Shown here piece after piece: positions 6,900-14,431 of a stretch of 18,232 bases of DNA (its first letter is position 1; each line of letters starts with the position of its first letter). This DNA is from Thermococcus sp. GTDB lineage: Archaea; Methanobacteriota_B; Thermococci; Thermococcales; Thermococcaceae. Position numbers and translations under genes: made by a program. The stretch lies in the NCBI GenBank assembly GCA_027023165.1, contig JALVWX010000015.1, positions 1 through 18,232 of the forward strand, given 5' to 3'. The notes under the pieces are model-generated. The model made no database searches, had not been told where the DNA came from, and saw only the letters and a program-made list of their open reading frames with translations.

Positions 6900-8411
6900 T
6901 CAGATATTGCCTATCCTCTGGAGAACCATGCCCTCTATCCTTATTGGCTCTGTCCTCCTCGCGAAGACTATGGCCTGGTCGAGCCTCGCCTCGTTCTCGG
7001 CGTGGATTGTGAAGAGCGGGTCACCCTCCTTGACCTTCTCCCCAACCTTGACGTAGAGTTCCAGTCCGGCCCCCTTATCCTCGGGCGCTCCGGCGGCCCT
7101 CGCTATTCCTGTTATGGCCCTGTTGTCTATTGCGGTGACGTAGCCGCTTGTCTGGGCTGTGAAGGTGTAGGTCTTGTCTCCAACGGGAATTTCATCGGGC
7201 TTTATGTTCGGGTCGCCACCCTGCTCCTCTATAATCTCTTTCATCTTCTCCCAGGCCTTTCCGCTCTCAAGGATTTCCCTGGCCATCTTCTTGCCCATCC
7301 CGGCCGGGGCGACGCCGCCCATCTCAAGGAGGACTCCGGCGAGGCCGGTGGCCTTCTCTATGAGGCTTCCCGGACCCGTTCCCGTCATGAGGGCCGACAA
7401 AGCTTCCCTCGCTTCAAGGGCTGGACCAACGGTGTGTCCTATCGGCTGGCCGCCGTAGGTTATCGCCACTTCAACATACTGGCCGAGCCTCTTTCCAAGC
7501 TCTATGAAGTCCCTCGCTAAGCCCCTTGCCTGGTCGACGGTCTCGACCTTTACGCCCTTGCCGGTCGGGATGTCTATGAGGACGTACTGGCTGCCCATCG
7601 CGTACTTCTTCGACATTATGCTGGCGAGCATAAGCCCGGTCGGGTCAACGCTGAGGGCGCGCTCCGCCTTGATCGTTATGTCGTCCGCGGGAGCGAGGTT
7701 CAAGGCTCCGCCCCAGACGAGGCACGCACCGACCTTCTCCACTATGCGCTTTATCTCATCGAGGGAGAAGCTGACGTCGGCGAAGACCTCAACGACGTCG
7801 GCCGTTCCGGCGGCACTGGTGATGGCTCTGGAGCTGGTCTTGGGTATCGTGAGGCCGGCCGCGGCGACTATCGGGACGACGAGGATGTTGGTCTTGTTTC
7901 CGGGGACGCCGCCGATGCTGTGGACGTCCATTATCGGCTTCCTGTCTATGTCGAGCATGTCACCGGTCTCTGCCATCGCTATGGTCAAAGCGGCTATCTC
8001 GTCCATGTCGAGGCCGTTTATCTCAAGCGAGGTGACGAACGCGCTTATCTCGATGTCTCTGAGCTTCCTGTCGACGATGTCTCTGACTATGGCCTCTATC
8101 TCGACCTTCCTGAGCTTCTCACCGTTCATCTTCTTCTTTATGTAGCGAACGCTCTCTGGGGTCCCCGTTGGGAACACGGAGACGACCTCACCCTCCGAGA
8201 AGTTGTGGAGCTGGAGAATGTCCTTGCTCATTCCGATGGTGCCCTCTTCGACGAGGTTGCTTATAACGACGCTTCCGTAGACGGTCTTCTTCCCGGCCTC
8301 TATGCGAACGAGGTCGTCCGGGTGGAGCTTTGAGGCTTTGGCCTCCTTCTCGTTTATGAACACGGAATACCTGCCGCTGTACATGTCCAGAATCTTAACC
8401 TTGGCCTTCAT
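6900..8411 (-). CDS. deoA: AMP phosphorylase
   Basis: 503-aa enzyme of the nucleoside phosphorylase class II family, matching the archaeal AMP phosphorylase of Thermococcus kodakarensis in length and sequence type. It splits AMP (also CMP, UMP) with phosphate to base and ribose 1,5-bisphosphate. That product feeds ribose-1,5-bisphosphate isomerase and the archaeal type III RubisCO to give 3-phosphoglycerate. An N-terminal extension (about 1-85) absent from thymidine phosphorylases marks the archaeal branch. Core motifs: [13 protein letters not shown] (164-176) and [15 protein letters not shown] (191-205), the phosphate-binding region. The C-terminal domain (about 410-503) has [14 protein letters not shown]. 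Start ATG 8411 is preceded by GAGGAGGGACG. The isomerase and RubisCO genes are not in the window. Confidence 0.96.
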   Translation of the reverse strand: MKAKVKILDMYSGRYSVFINEKEAKASKLHPDDLVRIEAGKKTVYGSVVISNLVEEGTIGMSKDILQLHNFSEGEVVSVFPTGTPESVRYIKKKMNGEKLRKVEIEAIVRDIVDRKLRDIEISAFVTSLEINGLDMDEIAALTIAMAETGDMLDIDRKPIMDVHSIGGVPGNKTNILVVPIVAAAGLTIPKTSSRAITSAAGTADVVEVFADVSFSLDEIKRIVEKVGACLVWGGALNLAPADDITIKAERALSVDPTGLMLASIMSKKYAMGSQYVLIDIPTGKGVKVETVDQARGLARDFIELGKRLGQYVEVAITYGGQPIGHTVGPALEAREALSALMTGTGPGSLIEKATGLAGVLLEMGGVAPAGMGKKMAREILESGKAWEKMKEIIEEQGGDPNIKPDEIPVGDKTYTFTAQTSGYVTAIDNRAITGIARAAGAPEDKGAGLELYVKVGEKVKEGDPLFTIHAENEARLDQAIVFARRTEPIRIEGMVLQRIGNI

Positions 8412-8460
8412 TCGCGTCCCTCCTCGTGCTCTTGTGTAGTTTGTTGTGTAGACTGAGGGT

Positions 8461-8475
8461 GTACTTAAACTTTTT
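8461..8475 (-). promoter_or_regulatory. Promoter of AMP phosphorylase
   Basis: On the minus strand AAAAAGTTTAAGTAC gives a BRE/TATA-like element about 55 bp before the ATG at 8411, leaving a leader of about 30 nt with the GAGGAGGG ribosome site. Confidence 0.45.
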
Positions 8476-8499
8476 CAACCGATAGTTCTGAAAAAGGGC

Positions 8500-8514
8500 G
8501 TTCTAAAAAAGAAC
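8500..8514 (-). terminator. Terminator of the 82-aa orphan gene
   Basis: GTTCT, five A/T bases, AGAAC: a short palindrome containing a run of six T on the minus strand, 25-40 bp past the stop codon at 8539. Confidence 0.4.
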
Positions 8515-8538
8515 TGTTGACGGGACGATGTAAACCGC

Positions 8539-8787
8539 TCACCCGTTTATTCTCACCGTGGCGGAGGCACCCCCTGCTATGCCCCCATCGAAATCGCCTG
8601 CACGGAGGATGGTTCTCGCCACGCTCCCTGCAACTTCCCTTATGGCCGGAGGGAGGAGTGCATCTCCGGTCGTGTAGTGTTTGATGACCTCCTCAAGGGG
8701 TGCGCTGAAGAGCCTGCCCTTAAAAACGTAGACCCTGTCTCCAGAAACCTCGACTATCCTGTCTGGATAGCCGAGTCGGAGAACCAT
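8539..8787 (-). CDS. Unrecognised 82-aa protein
   Basis: No family recognised. The N-terminal half is strand-rich (MVLRLGYPDRIVEVSGDRVY) and reads like a small beta-barrel; an acidic/hydrophobic helix follows (APLEEVIKHYTTGD) and a Gly/Ala-rich tail (DGGIAGGASATVRI). No signal peptide, membrane helix or cysteine pair. Start ATG 8787 is chosen over ATG 8802 and the longer frame to 8859 because GGGGGTGA lies a few bases before it and a TATA box (8830-8821) predicts transcription start near 8800. It stands alone, transcribed with but apart from its neighbours. The Rossmann-free short fold hints at a binding or regulatory role, which is inference only. Confidence 0.65.
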   Translation of the reverse strand: MVLRLGYPDRIVEVSGDRVYVFKGRLFSAPLEEVIKHYTTGDALLPPAIREVAGSVARTILRAGDFDGGIAGGASATVRING

Positions 8788-8820
8788 TGCCCTCACCCCC
8801 ATTGGAGGTATGCAAAAGAG

Positions 8821-8830
8821 ATTTTTAAGA
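8821..8830 (-). promoter_or_regulatory. TATA box of the 82-aa orphan gene
   Basis: TCTTAAAAAT on the minus strand, about 38 bp before ATG 8787, predicting a leader of about 13 nt that contains the GGTGA ribosome site. It rules out the longer N-terminus that begins at 8859. Confidence 0.5.
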
Positions 8831-8881
8831 TTTACTGGCCCGAGAGGGTTTAGTAACAAAAGGGTTGAAAGAGGTGGGGCC

Positions 8882-9130
8882 TCAGAGGTTCTTGACTTCC
8901 TCGTCTATTGACTCCTCGAGGGTCTTTTCCCACTCCTCAACGTCGAAGTCAACCAGCTCGCTCTCGAGATCCTCCTTGAGCGTGCTGACACGCCTCTTGA
9001 GGGCGCTCTTTGTTTCCTCGTCGTAGACGACGTAGTACGGGTTGTTCCTCGCCGAGAGGTAGAGCATCAGGAGCACTATGACGAGGATCAGGAGGATGAC
9101 GATGATTCCGTACAGGATGACGTCTGCCAT
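8882..9130 (-). CDS. Single-pass membrane protein coupled to MinD
   Basis: 82-aa protein: one N-terminal membrane helix (about 4-27, ILYGIIVILLILVIVLLMLY), then a charged, mostly acidic cytoplasmic tail with heptad-like spacing (about 38-82) likely to form a helix or coiled coil. ATG 9130 shares one base with the minD stop (TGATG), and GGGGGGAAG precedes it, so the two are translated together. The frame extends upstream to 9199 but only inside minD. Function unknown. Tight coupling to a membrane-associated ATPase suggests a membrane anchor or partner of MinD; this is inference from context. Confidence 0.78.
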   Translation of the reverse strand: MADVILYGIIVILLILVIVLLMLYLSARNNPYYVVYDEETKSALKRRVSTLKEDLESELVDFDVEEWEKTLEESIDEEVKNL

Positions 9131-9909
9131 CACTTCTTCCCCCCGAAGAGCGCTTTGAAGACCCTCTTGATCGGGCTTTCCGGCTCGGGAGCCTGCCACT
9201 TGATGCCGGCGAGCTTTGCCGCGAGCTGCTTTATGGCTATGGCTGCTGGACTGGTCGGGTTCTTGATGACGAGCGGCACACCGTACGCCGAGGCGCGCTT
9301 GACCTCCGGGTCCTCGGGGATCATCGCCAGGACCGGAACCTCGAGGATAGCCTCAATTTCCTCCTGAGTCAGCTCGGTCTTCTCGTTGGTGACCCTGTTG
9401 AGAACGGCACCGAGCGGGAGCGTTCCGAGCTTTTCAGCGATAAGTTTGGTCTTGAGGGAGTCGGTGATGGCCGATATCTCCGGGTTGGTGACGATGATAA
9501 GCTCCTTACCGATGAGGAGCGCCGTAACCGAGGTAAGCTCAAGACCAGCCGGGGCGTCGATGAGGATGAAGTCGGCCATCTGGCTTATCTCCCTCATAAG
9601 CTCCCTGAGCCTCTCCGGCTTACCCTTCTTTATCTTCTCGAGGCTGAGGCCTCCCGGAATTACCTTGACTCCCGCTGGTCCCTCGTATATCGCGTCCTTG
9701 AGGTCCGCTTCCCTGGCCAGCACGTCGTGCAGTGTTATCGGGATGTCCTCCATGCCGAGCACGAGGCTGAGGTTGGCCATCGTTATGTCGGCGTCCAGGA
9801 GGAGGACTTCCTTACCAAACTGGGCCAGGGCGACACCGAGGTTCGCAACCGTTGTTGTTTTACCAGTTCCACCCTTTCCCGATGCGAAAACAATCGAACG
9901 GCCCTCCAA
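9130..9909 (-). CDS. minD: MinD/ParA-family ATPase
   Basis: 259-aa P-loop ATPase of the MinD branch, which cycles on and off the membrane to place proteins in the cell. Deviant Walker A GKGGTGKTT (11-19; signature Lys12 and Lys17), LLLDADIT (switch I area, 37-44) and Walker B FILIDAPAGLE (114-124) are all present. The C-terminus SPIKRVFKALFG is an amphipathic membrane-binding helix as in bacterial MinD. No MinC or MinE is nearby, as expected in archaea, where MinD-like proteins serve other positioning roles such as of chemosensory arrays and archaella. Start: TTG 9909 is preferred because GGAGGTG (9923-9917) sits 6-7 bp before it; GTG 9918 in the same frame would overlap that site. The next gene overlaps by one base. 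Confidence 0.92.
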   Translation of the reverse strand: MEGRSIVFASGKGGTGKTTTVANLGVALAQFGKEVLLLDADITMANLSLVLGMEDIPITLHDVLAREADLKDAIYEGPAGVKVIPGGLSLEKIKKGKPERLRELMREISQMADFILIDAPAGLELTSVTALLIGKELIIVTNPEISAITDSLKTKLIAEKLGTLPLGAVLNRVTNEKTELTQEEIEAILEVPVLAMIPEDPEVKRASAYGVPLVIKNPTSPAAIAIKQLAAKLAGIKWQAPEPESPIKRVFKALFGGKK

Positions 9910-9943
9910 AGCTAACACCTCCGGAATGAACAGTACGTCCTCA

Positions 9944-9952
9944 ATTTAATAT
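9944..9952 (-). promoter_or_regulatory. TATA box of the minD operon
   Basis: ATATTAAAT on the minus strand, about 26 bp before the ribosome site GGAGGTG at 9923-9917, giving a leader of about 13 nt to the TTG start. Confidence 0.45.
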
Positions 9953-10012
9953 CAAAGATTGCCTTCAGCAGTCGATAACTATGGGTGTAATGCTTTTATT
10001 CTTTGCGGTTAA

Positions 10013-10024
10013 CAATGTACATTG
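10013..10024. promoter_or_regulatory. 12-bp perfect palindrome CAATGTACATTG
   Basis: Perfect dyad in the 155-bp gap between the stomatin stop and minD, about 65 bp upstream of the minD TATA box. It could be an operator or part of the stomatin 3' end. No second copy seen in the window. Confidence 0.3.
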
Positions 10025-10054
10025 AGAAATCCTTGAAACGTTTGTCAAAGGGGT

Positions 10055-10070
10055 TAAAGAAAAGGAAAAG
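10055..10070 (-). terminator. T-rich terminator after the stomatin gene
   Basis: On the minus strand CTTTTCCTTTTCTTTA begins 4 bp after the stop at 10074. T-runs without a stable hairpin fit archaeal intrinsic termination. Confidence 0.5.
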
Positions 10071-10073
10071 GCT

Positions 10074-10901
10074 TCAATCGGCTTCGTCCTCTTTCTTGGG
10101 TTTTTTCTCGTCGGTGCTTCCCAGCCTTTTGACGACCTCCGCCGCTTCGTTCACGCTCTTGAAGAGCTTGAGCATCTCCATCGGGAGCGGCAGGATGATA
10201 ACGTTGCTCTTGTCGTTCGCAACGTCGCTTATCGTCTGGAGCGTCCTGAGCTGGAGGGCCATCGGGTGTTCGCTGATTATCTCTGCGGCTTCACGGAGCT
10301 TTTCAGCGGCTTGTCTTTCAGCCTCGGCCAGGAGAATCCTCGCGCGTCTCTCCCTCTCGGCCTCGGCCTGCCTTGCCATTGCCTTCTGCATCCCTGAAGG
10401 CAGCTCAACGTCCTTTATCTCGACGGTGGAGACCTTTATTCCCCAGGGATCGGTTGCCTCGTCGATTATCTTCTGGAGCTGAAGGTTGAGCTTCTCCCTC
10501 TCGCTGAGAAGCTCGTCGAGGTGCGCCTGACCGATAACGCTCCTCAGCGTCGTCTGGGCTATCTGGCTTGTCGCCATTATGTAGTTGCTGACCTGCGTTA
10601 CGGCCTTAACGGGATCTATGACGCGGAAGTAAACCACAGCGTTGACCCTTACCGGGACGTTGTCCTTGGTTATGGTCTCCTGAACCGGCACATCGAGAAC
10701 CCTCGTGCGAAGGTCCACTATGACTGCCTTCTCGAATATGGGGATTATGAAGAACAGTCCCGGGCCTCTTGCACCGACGACCCTTCCAAGACGGAAGATG
10801 ACGGCCCTCTCGTACTCCTTCACTATCTTTATGGCGCTGGCCAGTATTATCAACACAAAAAGCAAAATAATACTCCAAACAATCGTTCCGGCACCTGTCA
10901 C
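10074..10901 (-). CDS. Stomatin-like SPFH membrane protein (p-stomatin)
   Basis: 275-aa SPFH/band 7 protein closely resembling P. horikoshii stomatin PH1511. A membrane helix (about 6-28) is followed by the SPFH domain ([20 protein letters not shown], then [21 protein letters not shown] in separate strands), then an Ala/Glu/Arg-rich coiled coil (about 180-225) that drives oligomerisation, and a short charged tail rich in Lys and Glu. Its partner protease, NfeD/STOPP, lies directly upstream and cleaves the stomatin C-terminus in Pyrococcus. Start: GTG 10901 has GGAGGTG 6 bp before it and overlaps the region of the nfeD stop; the in-frame ATG at 10928 would place the ribosome site inside the gene. 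Probably organises membrane microdomains. Confidence 0.93.
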   Translation of the reverse strand: MTGAGTIVWSIILLFVLIILASAIKIVKEYERAVIFRLGRVVGARGPGLFFIIPIFEKAVIVDLRTRVLDVPVQETITKDNVPVRVNAVVYFRVIDPVKAVTQVSNYIMATSQIAQTTLRSVIGQAHLDELLSEREKLNLQLQKIIDEATDPWGIKVSTVEIKDVELPSGMQKAMARQAEAERERRARILLAEAERQAAEKLREAAEIISEHPMALQLRTLQTISDVANDKSNVIILPLPMEMLKLFKSVNEAAEVVKRLGSTDEKKPKKEDEAD

Positions 10902-10902
10902 A

Positions 10903-12234
10903 TCAGTCACCTCCACTAATGCGTTCAACGGTGAGAGTGAGGCCGTTCACCTCGACGACCCTCACCTCTTCCCCGACGCGGATGACGCTCCCGTCCCTGC
11001 TCCTCGCCTTCCAAAGCTCCCCGTGGAGCTTTACGACGCCCTCCGGGTCGAGGTCCTCAACCACCTTGCCGACTTCACCGATAAGCTCCTCCTTTCCGGC
11101 CTCGGGCTTCCTGCGGTGCGCTTTTACCACGGCCGCCGCGCCGAACAGGAAGAACAGCCCGAGGAGAATCGCCATGACGAGTATTGCTATCCTCAGGATA
11201 GTGTACGTTCCCTCGCTCACCAGGTACTCACCCCCTCCGCTGAAGAGCATCAGACCTCCAATGATGAAAGTGATCACCCCCGCCACGGTGAACAGCCCGA
11301 AGGTCGGTGTCAGGGCCTCCGCAACGAAGAAGATGACTGCAAGGAATATGAGCAATAAACCGGCGCTCTCGTAGCCGAAGTAGCCCAGACCGATGAGGCC
11401 GAGGGCAAGGAGTATCGCTCCAGCCGTCTCTGGAACGTGCCATCCCGGGGTCAGAAAGCCGAAGATAAGCCCGATTATGCCGAGGTTGATGAGCATGTAG
11501 GCGATGGTTGGGTCGGTTATGTACTGCACGAGGGAATCCCTTATCGAGGGGTTGATGTAGACCACCCTGCTTCCCTTCAGATGAAGGACGACCTTTCCGC
11601 GCCCGCTTACGGGGATCTTCGTCTCCATGCCGTCCGCTTTCTGGAGGAGGTCATCCACGTCGTTCGCTATGACCTCGGCAACACCGTACTTTACGGCTTC
11701 CTCGGAGGTTACGCTCCTGTCCTTGGTTATGAACTCCTCAGCCAGAGTCGCGTTCCTTCCGCTCCTCTCCGCCAACTCGCGTATGTAAGCGACGTAGAAG
11801 TTGGTTATCTTCGGCGGGGCCTCCACGACGCTGCCGTTCTGGCCGTAGCCCATTATGGGCCTGCACGCCCCCATTACGGTTCCCGGAGCCATCGCTATTA
11901 AGTGAGAGCTGAGGGCGATGTACGTCCCGGCGGAGGCGGCCATTCCTCCGGACGGGTAGACATAGATGATGACAGGGACCTTGGAGGCCTCGATTTCCTG
12001 AACTATGGCCTGCATAGCATCACCCCTTCCGCCGGGGGTGTTCAGCTCGATTATCAAAGCTTCCGCGTTCCCCCTTTCGGCCTCACTGATGTACCTGTGG
12101 AACTGGTCGACGGTGTAGCCGGTTATCATTCCGTTGACCCTGGCCACGTAGACCGTTCTTTCTCCGGCCTGTGCCGATGGAAGAAGGAGCAGTGCAAGTA
12201 GCAGGAGTCCGAGGAGGATGGGCAATTTTTTCAT
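10903..12234 (-). CDS. nfeD: NfeD-like membrane serine protease (stomatin operon partner, STOPP)
   Basis: 443-aa ClpP-class membrane protease homologous to P. horikoshii PH1510, which degrades stomatin through a Ser-Lys dyad. A signal peptide (1-23, ending SAQA) is followed by the extracytoplasmic protease domain with [10 protein letters not shown] (65-74), nucleophile S101 in [12 protein letters not shown] and lysine K142 in APPKITNF. The 41-residue spacing equals the Ser97/Lys138 pair of PH1510. Four membrane helices (about 225-375) and a C-terminal OB-fold NfeD domain (about 380-443) follow. Start ATG 12234 is preferred over GTG 12246, which would lie at the predicted transcript start. The stop is 1 bp before the stomatin start, so one operon. 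Likely membrane protein quality control. Confidence 0.95.
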   Translation of the reverse strand: MKKLPILLGLLLLALLLLPSAQAGERTVYVARVNGMITGYTVDQFHRYISEAERGNAEALIIELNTPGGRGDAMQAIVQEIEASKVPVIIYVYPSGGMAASAGTYIALSSHLIAMAPGTVMGACRPIMGYGQNGSVVEAPPKITNFYVAYIRELAERSGRNATLAEEFITKDRSVTSEEAVKYGVAEVIANDVDDLLQKADGMETKIPVSGRGKVVLHLKGSRVVYINPSIRDSLVQYITDPTIAYMLINLGIIGLIFGFLTPGWHVPETAGAILLALGLIGLGYFGYESAGLLLIFLAVIFFVAEALTPTFGLFTVAGVITFIIGGLMLFSGGGEYLVSEGTYTILRIAILVMAILLGLFFLFGAAAVVKAHRRKPEAGKEELIGEVGKVVEDLDPEGVVKLHGELWKARSRDGSVIRVGEEVRVVEVNGLTLTVERISGGD

Positions 12235-12266
12235 GGCCCTCGCCACTCATTACTACCACTTTGAGG

Positions 12267-12301
12267 TTTAAAGCTTTTGCCCGTCCAAAAGTGATTTATA
12301 T
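12267..12301. promoter_or_regulatory. Divergent promoters: nfeD (-) and the 12323 operon (+)
   Basis: On the minus strand GCTTTAAAC (12274-12266) precedes nfeD with a leader of about 11 nt. On the plus strand AAAAGTGATTTATATC has TATA at 12294-12301, 25 bp before ATG 12323, predicting a leaderless transcript for the DNA glycosylase/toxin-antitoxin gene chain. The two boxes are about 20 bp apart. Confidence 0.6.
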
Positions 12302-12322
12302 CCCCTCTTCCAACCAGTCCAC

Positions 12323-12640
12323 ATGAACCTGCGCACCCTCGTCAAGCTCTACCGCGTGGCAAAGGGTAAAGAGAAGGTTGGGCGAGCCTGGAGGCTCGTC
12401 CGGGAGGCGGCGAGATACGCGGAGGGGGAACCCTACTGGGATTTCCTGAGGGAGACCTTCGACGTCAGGGCGGAAGATGTTAAGGACGCCCTCTGCTTCT
12501 TAGAGGAAACGGAGGAAGTTCGGATAAAGCGCTCCGTCGATGGGAGGCGACTCTACGTATCAACCCTAAAGGATATAAGGGAGAAACCTGTTAGGCTCGA
12601 CCGATGGCTGTCGATATCGAGAAAACCGCCTGGGAAATGA
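12323..12640 (+). CDS. Unrecognised 105-aa basic protein, possible winged helix
   Basis: Not recognised with certainty. The order is two basic helices (LRTLVKLYRVAKGKEKVGRA, then WRLVREAARYA), an acidic helix around YWDFLRETFDV, and then a helix plus wing-like hairpin (AEDVKDALCFLEE, VRIKRSVDGRRLYVST). The last part looks like a winged helix, so nucleic-acid binding is possible. The start at 12323 fits a leaderless mRNA from the TATA box at 12294. The gene overlaps the start of the DNA glycosylase by 37 bp, or by 4 bp if that gene starts at 12637. First gene of the chain, so a role with the glycosylase is a reasonable guess but unproven. Confidence 0.7.
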   Translation: MNLRTLVKLYRVAKGKEKVGRAWRLVREAARYAEGEPYWDFLRETFDVRAEDVKDALCFLEETEEVRIKRSVDGRRLYVSTLKDIREKPVRLDRWLSISRKPPGK

Positions 12641-13458
12641 TACGCAACGGCACCTGGAAGTTCGTGAACGGGACGTTTTACCAGGCGTTCCGGAACGGAG
12701 TTGCCAGCTACAACGGAGAAAACTTCTTCTTTCCGGATTCGTGGTCAAGGCGGGGGAGAAAGGAAGCCAGGGAGAAGCTCTCCTTCATCCTCGGCCTCGA
12801 CACGGATTTAGATTCTTTCTACTCGGAGATAAGCGACTCGCCCTTTGCATTCCTGGCGGAAGAGTTTAGGGGCCTAACAACACCAGCCGCCCCGAGCCCG
12901 TACCAGGCGCTGGTGGAGGTCATAGCGCAGCAGCAGGTCAACTTCGACTTCGCCCAGAGGACGATTGCAAACCTCGTGAGGCTCGCCGGCAAACGGGTTG
13001 GGGGCATCTATACATTCCCGACTCCGGAGGAGATAGCCAGAATGAGTGAAGAAGAGCTGAAATCTGCAAAGCTCGGCTACCGCGCGGGCTACATAAAGAG
13101 CATCACCAGCCTGTACCTTGAGGGGAAGCTCGACCTCGACCTGTGGGAGTGGAGCGTTGAAGAGGCTATAAAGCACCTGACGAAGTTCAGGGGAATAGGG
13201 AAATGGACGGCGGAGCTCTTCCTTGCCTACGGCCTGAGGAAGAACGTTTATCCAGCCGGAGACCTCGGGCTGAGGCGCGGAATAGCGAAGATTTTCGGGA
13301 AGAGCGTGAAGGAAGTGAAGGAGCGGGACGTGCGGGAGATAATTGAACCGTACGGGAAGTGGAAGGGTCTGCTGGCCTTTTACGTGACCTGCTACGACAG
13401 GAAGACGGAGCTGGAGAGGAAACTTAAAATACAAAACCTGAGAAAAAGTTCCAGGTGA
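12604..13458 (+). CDS. AlkA-like HhH-GPD DNA glycosylase
   Basis: 284-aa base-excision repair glycosylase of the helix-hairpin-helix GPD superfamily, closest to AlkA (DNA-3-methyladenine glycosylase II), which removes alkylated bases. Core: SPYQALVEVIAQQQVNFDFA (98-117), the AlkA-type first helices; the HhH hairpin FRGIGKWTA (195-203); the catalytic Asp D220 in YPAGDLGLRRG. The N-terminal strand domain (about 12-90) fits the AlkA/OGG fold. No C-terminal FeS cysteines, so not EndoIII/MutY. Start: ATG 12604, or ATG 12637, which overlaps the upstream stop as ATGA; neither has a strong ribosome site. The antitoxin gene begins 5 bp after the stop, so repair and toxin-antitoxin genes share a transcript. 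The exact substrate (3-meA, hypoxanthine, 8-oxoG) cannot be read. Confidence 0.88.
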   Translation: MAVDIEKTAWEMIRNGTWKFVNGTFYQAFRNGVASYNGENFFFPDSWSRRGRKEAREKLSFILGLDTDLDSFYSEISDSPFAFLAEEFRGLTTPAAPSPYQALVEVIAQQQVNFDFAQRTIANLVRLAGKRVGGIYTFPTPEEIARMSEEELKSAKLGYRAGYIKSITSLYLEGKLDLDLWEWSVEEAIKHLTKFRGIGKWTAELFLAYGLRKNVYPAGDLGLRRGIAKIFGKSVKEVKERDVREIIEPYGKWKGLLAFYVTCYDRKTELERKLKIQNLRKSSR

Positions 13459-13462
13459 TGGG

Positions 13463-13630
13463 ATGCTCATCGATATGAAAACCCTCTCCGTGCTGATGGA
13501 GATCCGGTCCAAGAGAGGGGGTAAAAAGGGATCCGCCGAGAAGATGCTCGGGATACTGGAAGGAAAGCTCCCCCGGGGAATGAGCAGTGTAGAACTGCTT
13601 AGAAGGATGAGGGAGGAGGAGTATGATTAG
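13463..13630 (+). CDS. Small antitoxin-like protein, VapB position
   Basis: 55-aa protein beginning MLIDMKTLSVLMEIR and ending RRMREEEYD. It is identified by position: it lies directly before a PIN toxin and overlaps it by 8 bp. It is basic in the middle (RSKRGGKKGSAEK) with an acidic tail, and has a helix (SSVELLRRMREEE) of the kind that occupies a PIN active site in VapBC complexes. The N-terminus is not a clear AbrB or ribbon-helix-helix domain, so the antitoxin family is unknown. The ribosome site GGTGATGGG precedes ATG 13463. It starts 5 bp after the glycosylase stop, so it has no promoter of its own and the usual autoregulation must act elsewhere or not at all. Confidence 0.75.
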   Translation: MLIDMKTLSVLMEIRSKRGGKKGSAEKMLGILEGKLPRGMSSVELLRRMREEEYD

Positions 13631-14078
13631 GGTTTATCTCGACACAAACGTCCTCTTGAACGTCTGGTTCAAAGAAGAGGATCCCAAAACTGGGAATGAG
13701 CTTTGGAAAGCCTCCCTTCAGATTCTGGAACTTATCGAGAACGGAAAGATTGAGGGTATCGTTTCGATATTCACGCTGATGGAAAGCGCCCACGTGTTCA
13801 AAAGAAACAAGTTAAACCCGGAAAAAGTCAAGGAGATTGAAGACGTCGGTATTGAGGTTTACATTCCCAATGAACTGACCTTGATTGATGCGTTCTCCTT
13901 TCAGTTGAAACTCGGCACTGACCCCTACGATTCTGTGGCGCTGGCATCTGCACTGGCGTCGGGGTGTGATGTCCTGATAACGCGAGACGAAGACTTTAGA
14001 AAGAAGACAGATGGGCAGATAATGGTTCTAAGCCCTGAAGAATTCCTCGAATGGATCGTCATGAGTGAGGAGTTATGA
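13623..14078 (+). CDS. vapC: PIN-domain ribonuclease, VapC-type toxin
   Basis: 151-aa PIN-domain RNase. The acidic site is complete: D7 (YLDTNVLL), E54 (TLMESAH), D103 (PYDSVAL) and D122/D124 (ITRDEDF). These bind Mg2+ or Mn2+. VapC toxins cut tRNA or rRNA and are held off by the paired small protein, here the 55-aa product of the gene it overlaps by 8 bp (ATGATTAG). The start ATG 13623 has GGGAGGAGG directly before it. Its stop overlaps the next gene as ATGA. Length is somewhat above typical VapC (about 130-140 aa). All catalytic residues are present, so the toxin is probably active. The RNA target cannot be told. Confidence 0.9.
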   Translation: MIRVYLDTNVLLNVWFKEEDPKTGNELWKASLQILELIENGKIEGIVSIFTLMESAHVFKRNKLNPEKVKEIEDVGIEVYIPNELTLIDAFSFQLKLGTDPYDSVALASALASGCDVLITRDEDFRKKTDGQIMVLSPEEFLEWIVMSEEL

Positions 14079-14404
14079 AGATAGAAGTCATTCTTCCCCG
14101 CGAGAGGTTCAAAGCCATAAAGGGGCGGGATGTAAGGGAGTTACTTAGGGAAAACCTGCCAAAGGTAGAGGAGACTCTAACCGCCGAACGGGAGGAGGTT
14201 CTCCGGGAAAAGATCGCCAGGTTGGAGGAAAAGCTCCGCGAGATGGAGGGCGAAATCGAAGAGCTTAGGGAGTTCTATGAAAAGGCCCTAAAGGACAAGG
14301 AGCTTATGACGGCGGAGCGCGACAGGCTCAGGAAGGAGAACGCCGAGCTTAGGGAGAAGTTCGAAGAGAAGAGACGCGAGATGAGGAATGTTCACGGAGC
14401 GTGA
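14075..14404 (+). CDS. Coiled-coil protein downstream of vapC
   Basis: 109-aa highly charged protein, mostly one long coiled coil (about 33-105, Glu/Lys/Arg-rich with heptads such as IARLEEKLREMEGEIEELRE). The short N-terminal segment (MKIEVILPRERFKAIKGRDV) may fold as a small domain. It overlaps the toxin gene by 4 bp (ATGA), so translation is coupled. No known family recognised. It may be a regulator or oligomerisation partner of the TA pair, or a DNA-linked scaffold; this is inference from position. It is followed by two tandem palindromes (14391-14428), the first of which lies over its own 3' end. Confidence 0.72.
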   Translation: MKIEVILPRERFKAIKGRDVRELLRENLPKVEETLTAEREEVLREKIARLEEKLREMEGEIEELREFYEKALKDKELMTAERDRLRKENAELREKFEEKRREMRNVHGA

Positions 14405-14428
14405 ACGAGTCTTTCATGGAGCGTGAAC
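14391..14428 (+). repeat. Two tandem palindromic boxes, 22-bp period
   Basis: TTCACGGAGCGTGAA at 14391-14405 and TTCATGGAGCGTGAA at 14413-14427, each with inverted arms TTCAC/TTCAT and GTGAA around GGAGC. They start 22 bp apart, about two DNA turns. Followed by ACGA in both. They span the stop codon of one coiled-coil gene and the ribosome site of the next. Either a tandem operator or two RNA hairpins that gate translation. Confidence 0.55.
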
Positions 14429-14431
14429 GAA

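Noticed and set aside
7504..8145. 213-aa plus-strand frame opposite AMP phosphorylase
   Set aside because: It lies fully inside the antisense of a clear enzyme gene and is Ser/Ala/Met-rich, as mirror frames of GC-biased codons are.
9910..9918. GTG 9918 as the minD start
   Set aside because: It overlaps the GGAGGTG ribosome site, while TTG 9909 is well spaced from it and gives the usual MinD N-terminus. Kept as an alternative.
10705..11358. 217-aa plus-strand frame over the stomatin/nfeD junction
   Set aside because: Antisense to two conserved genes; no ribosome site, no promoter, and a low-complexity mix of Arg, Glu and His.
12874..13512. 212-aa minus-strand frame opposite the DNA glycosylase and antitoxin
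   Set aside because: Mirror of a clear HhH-GPD gene; no promoter or family signs.
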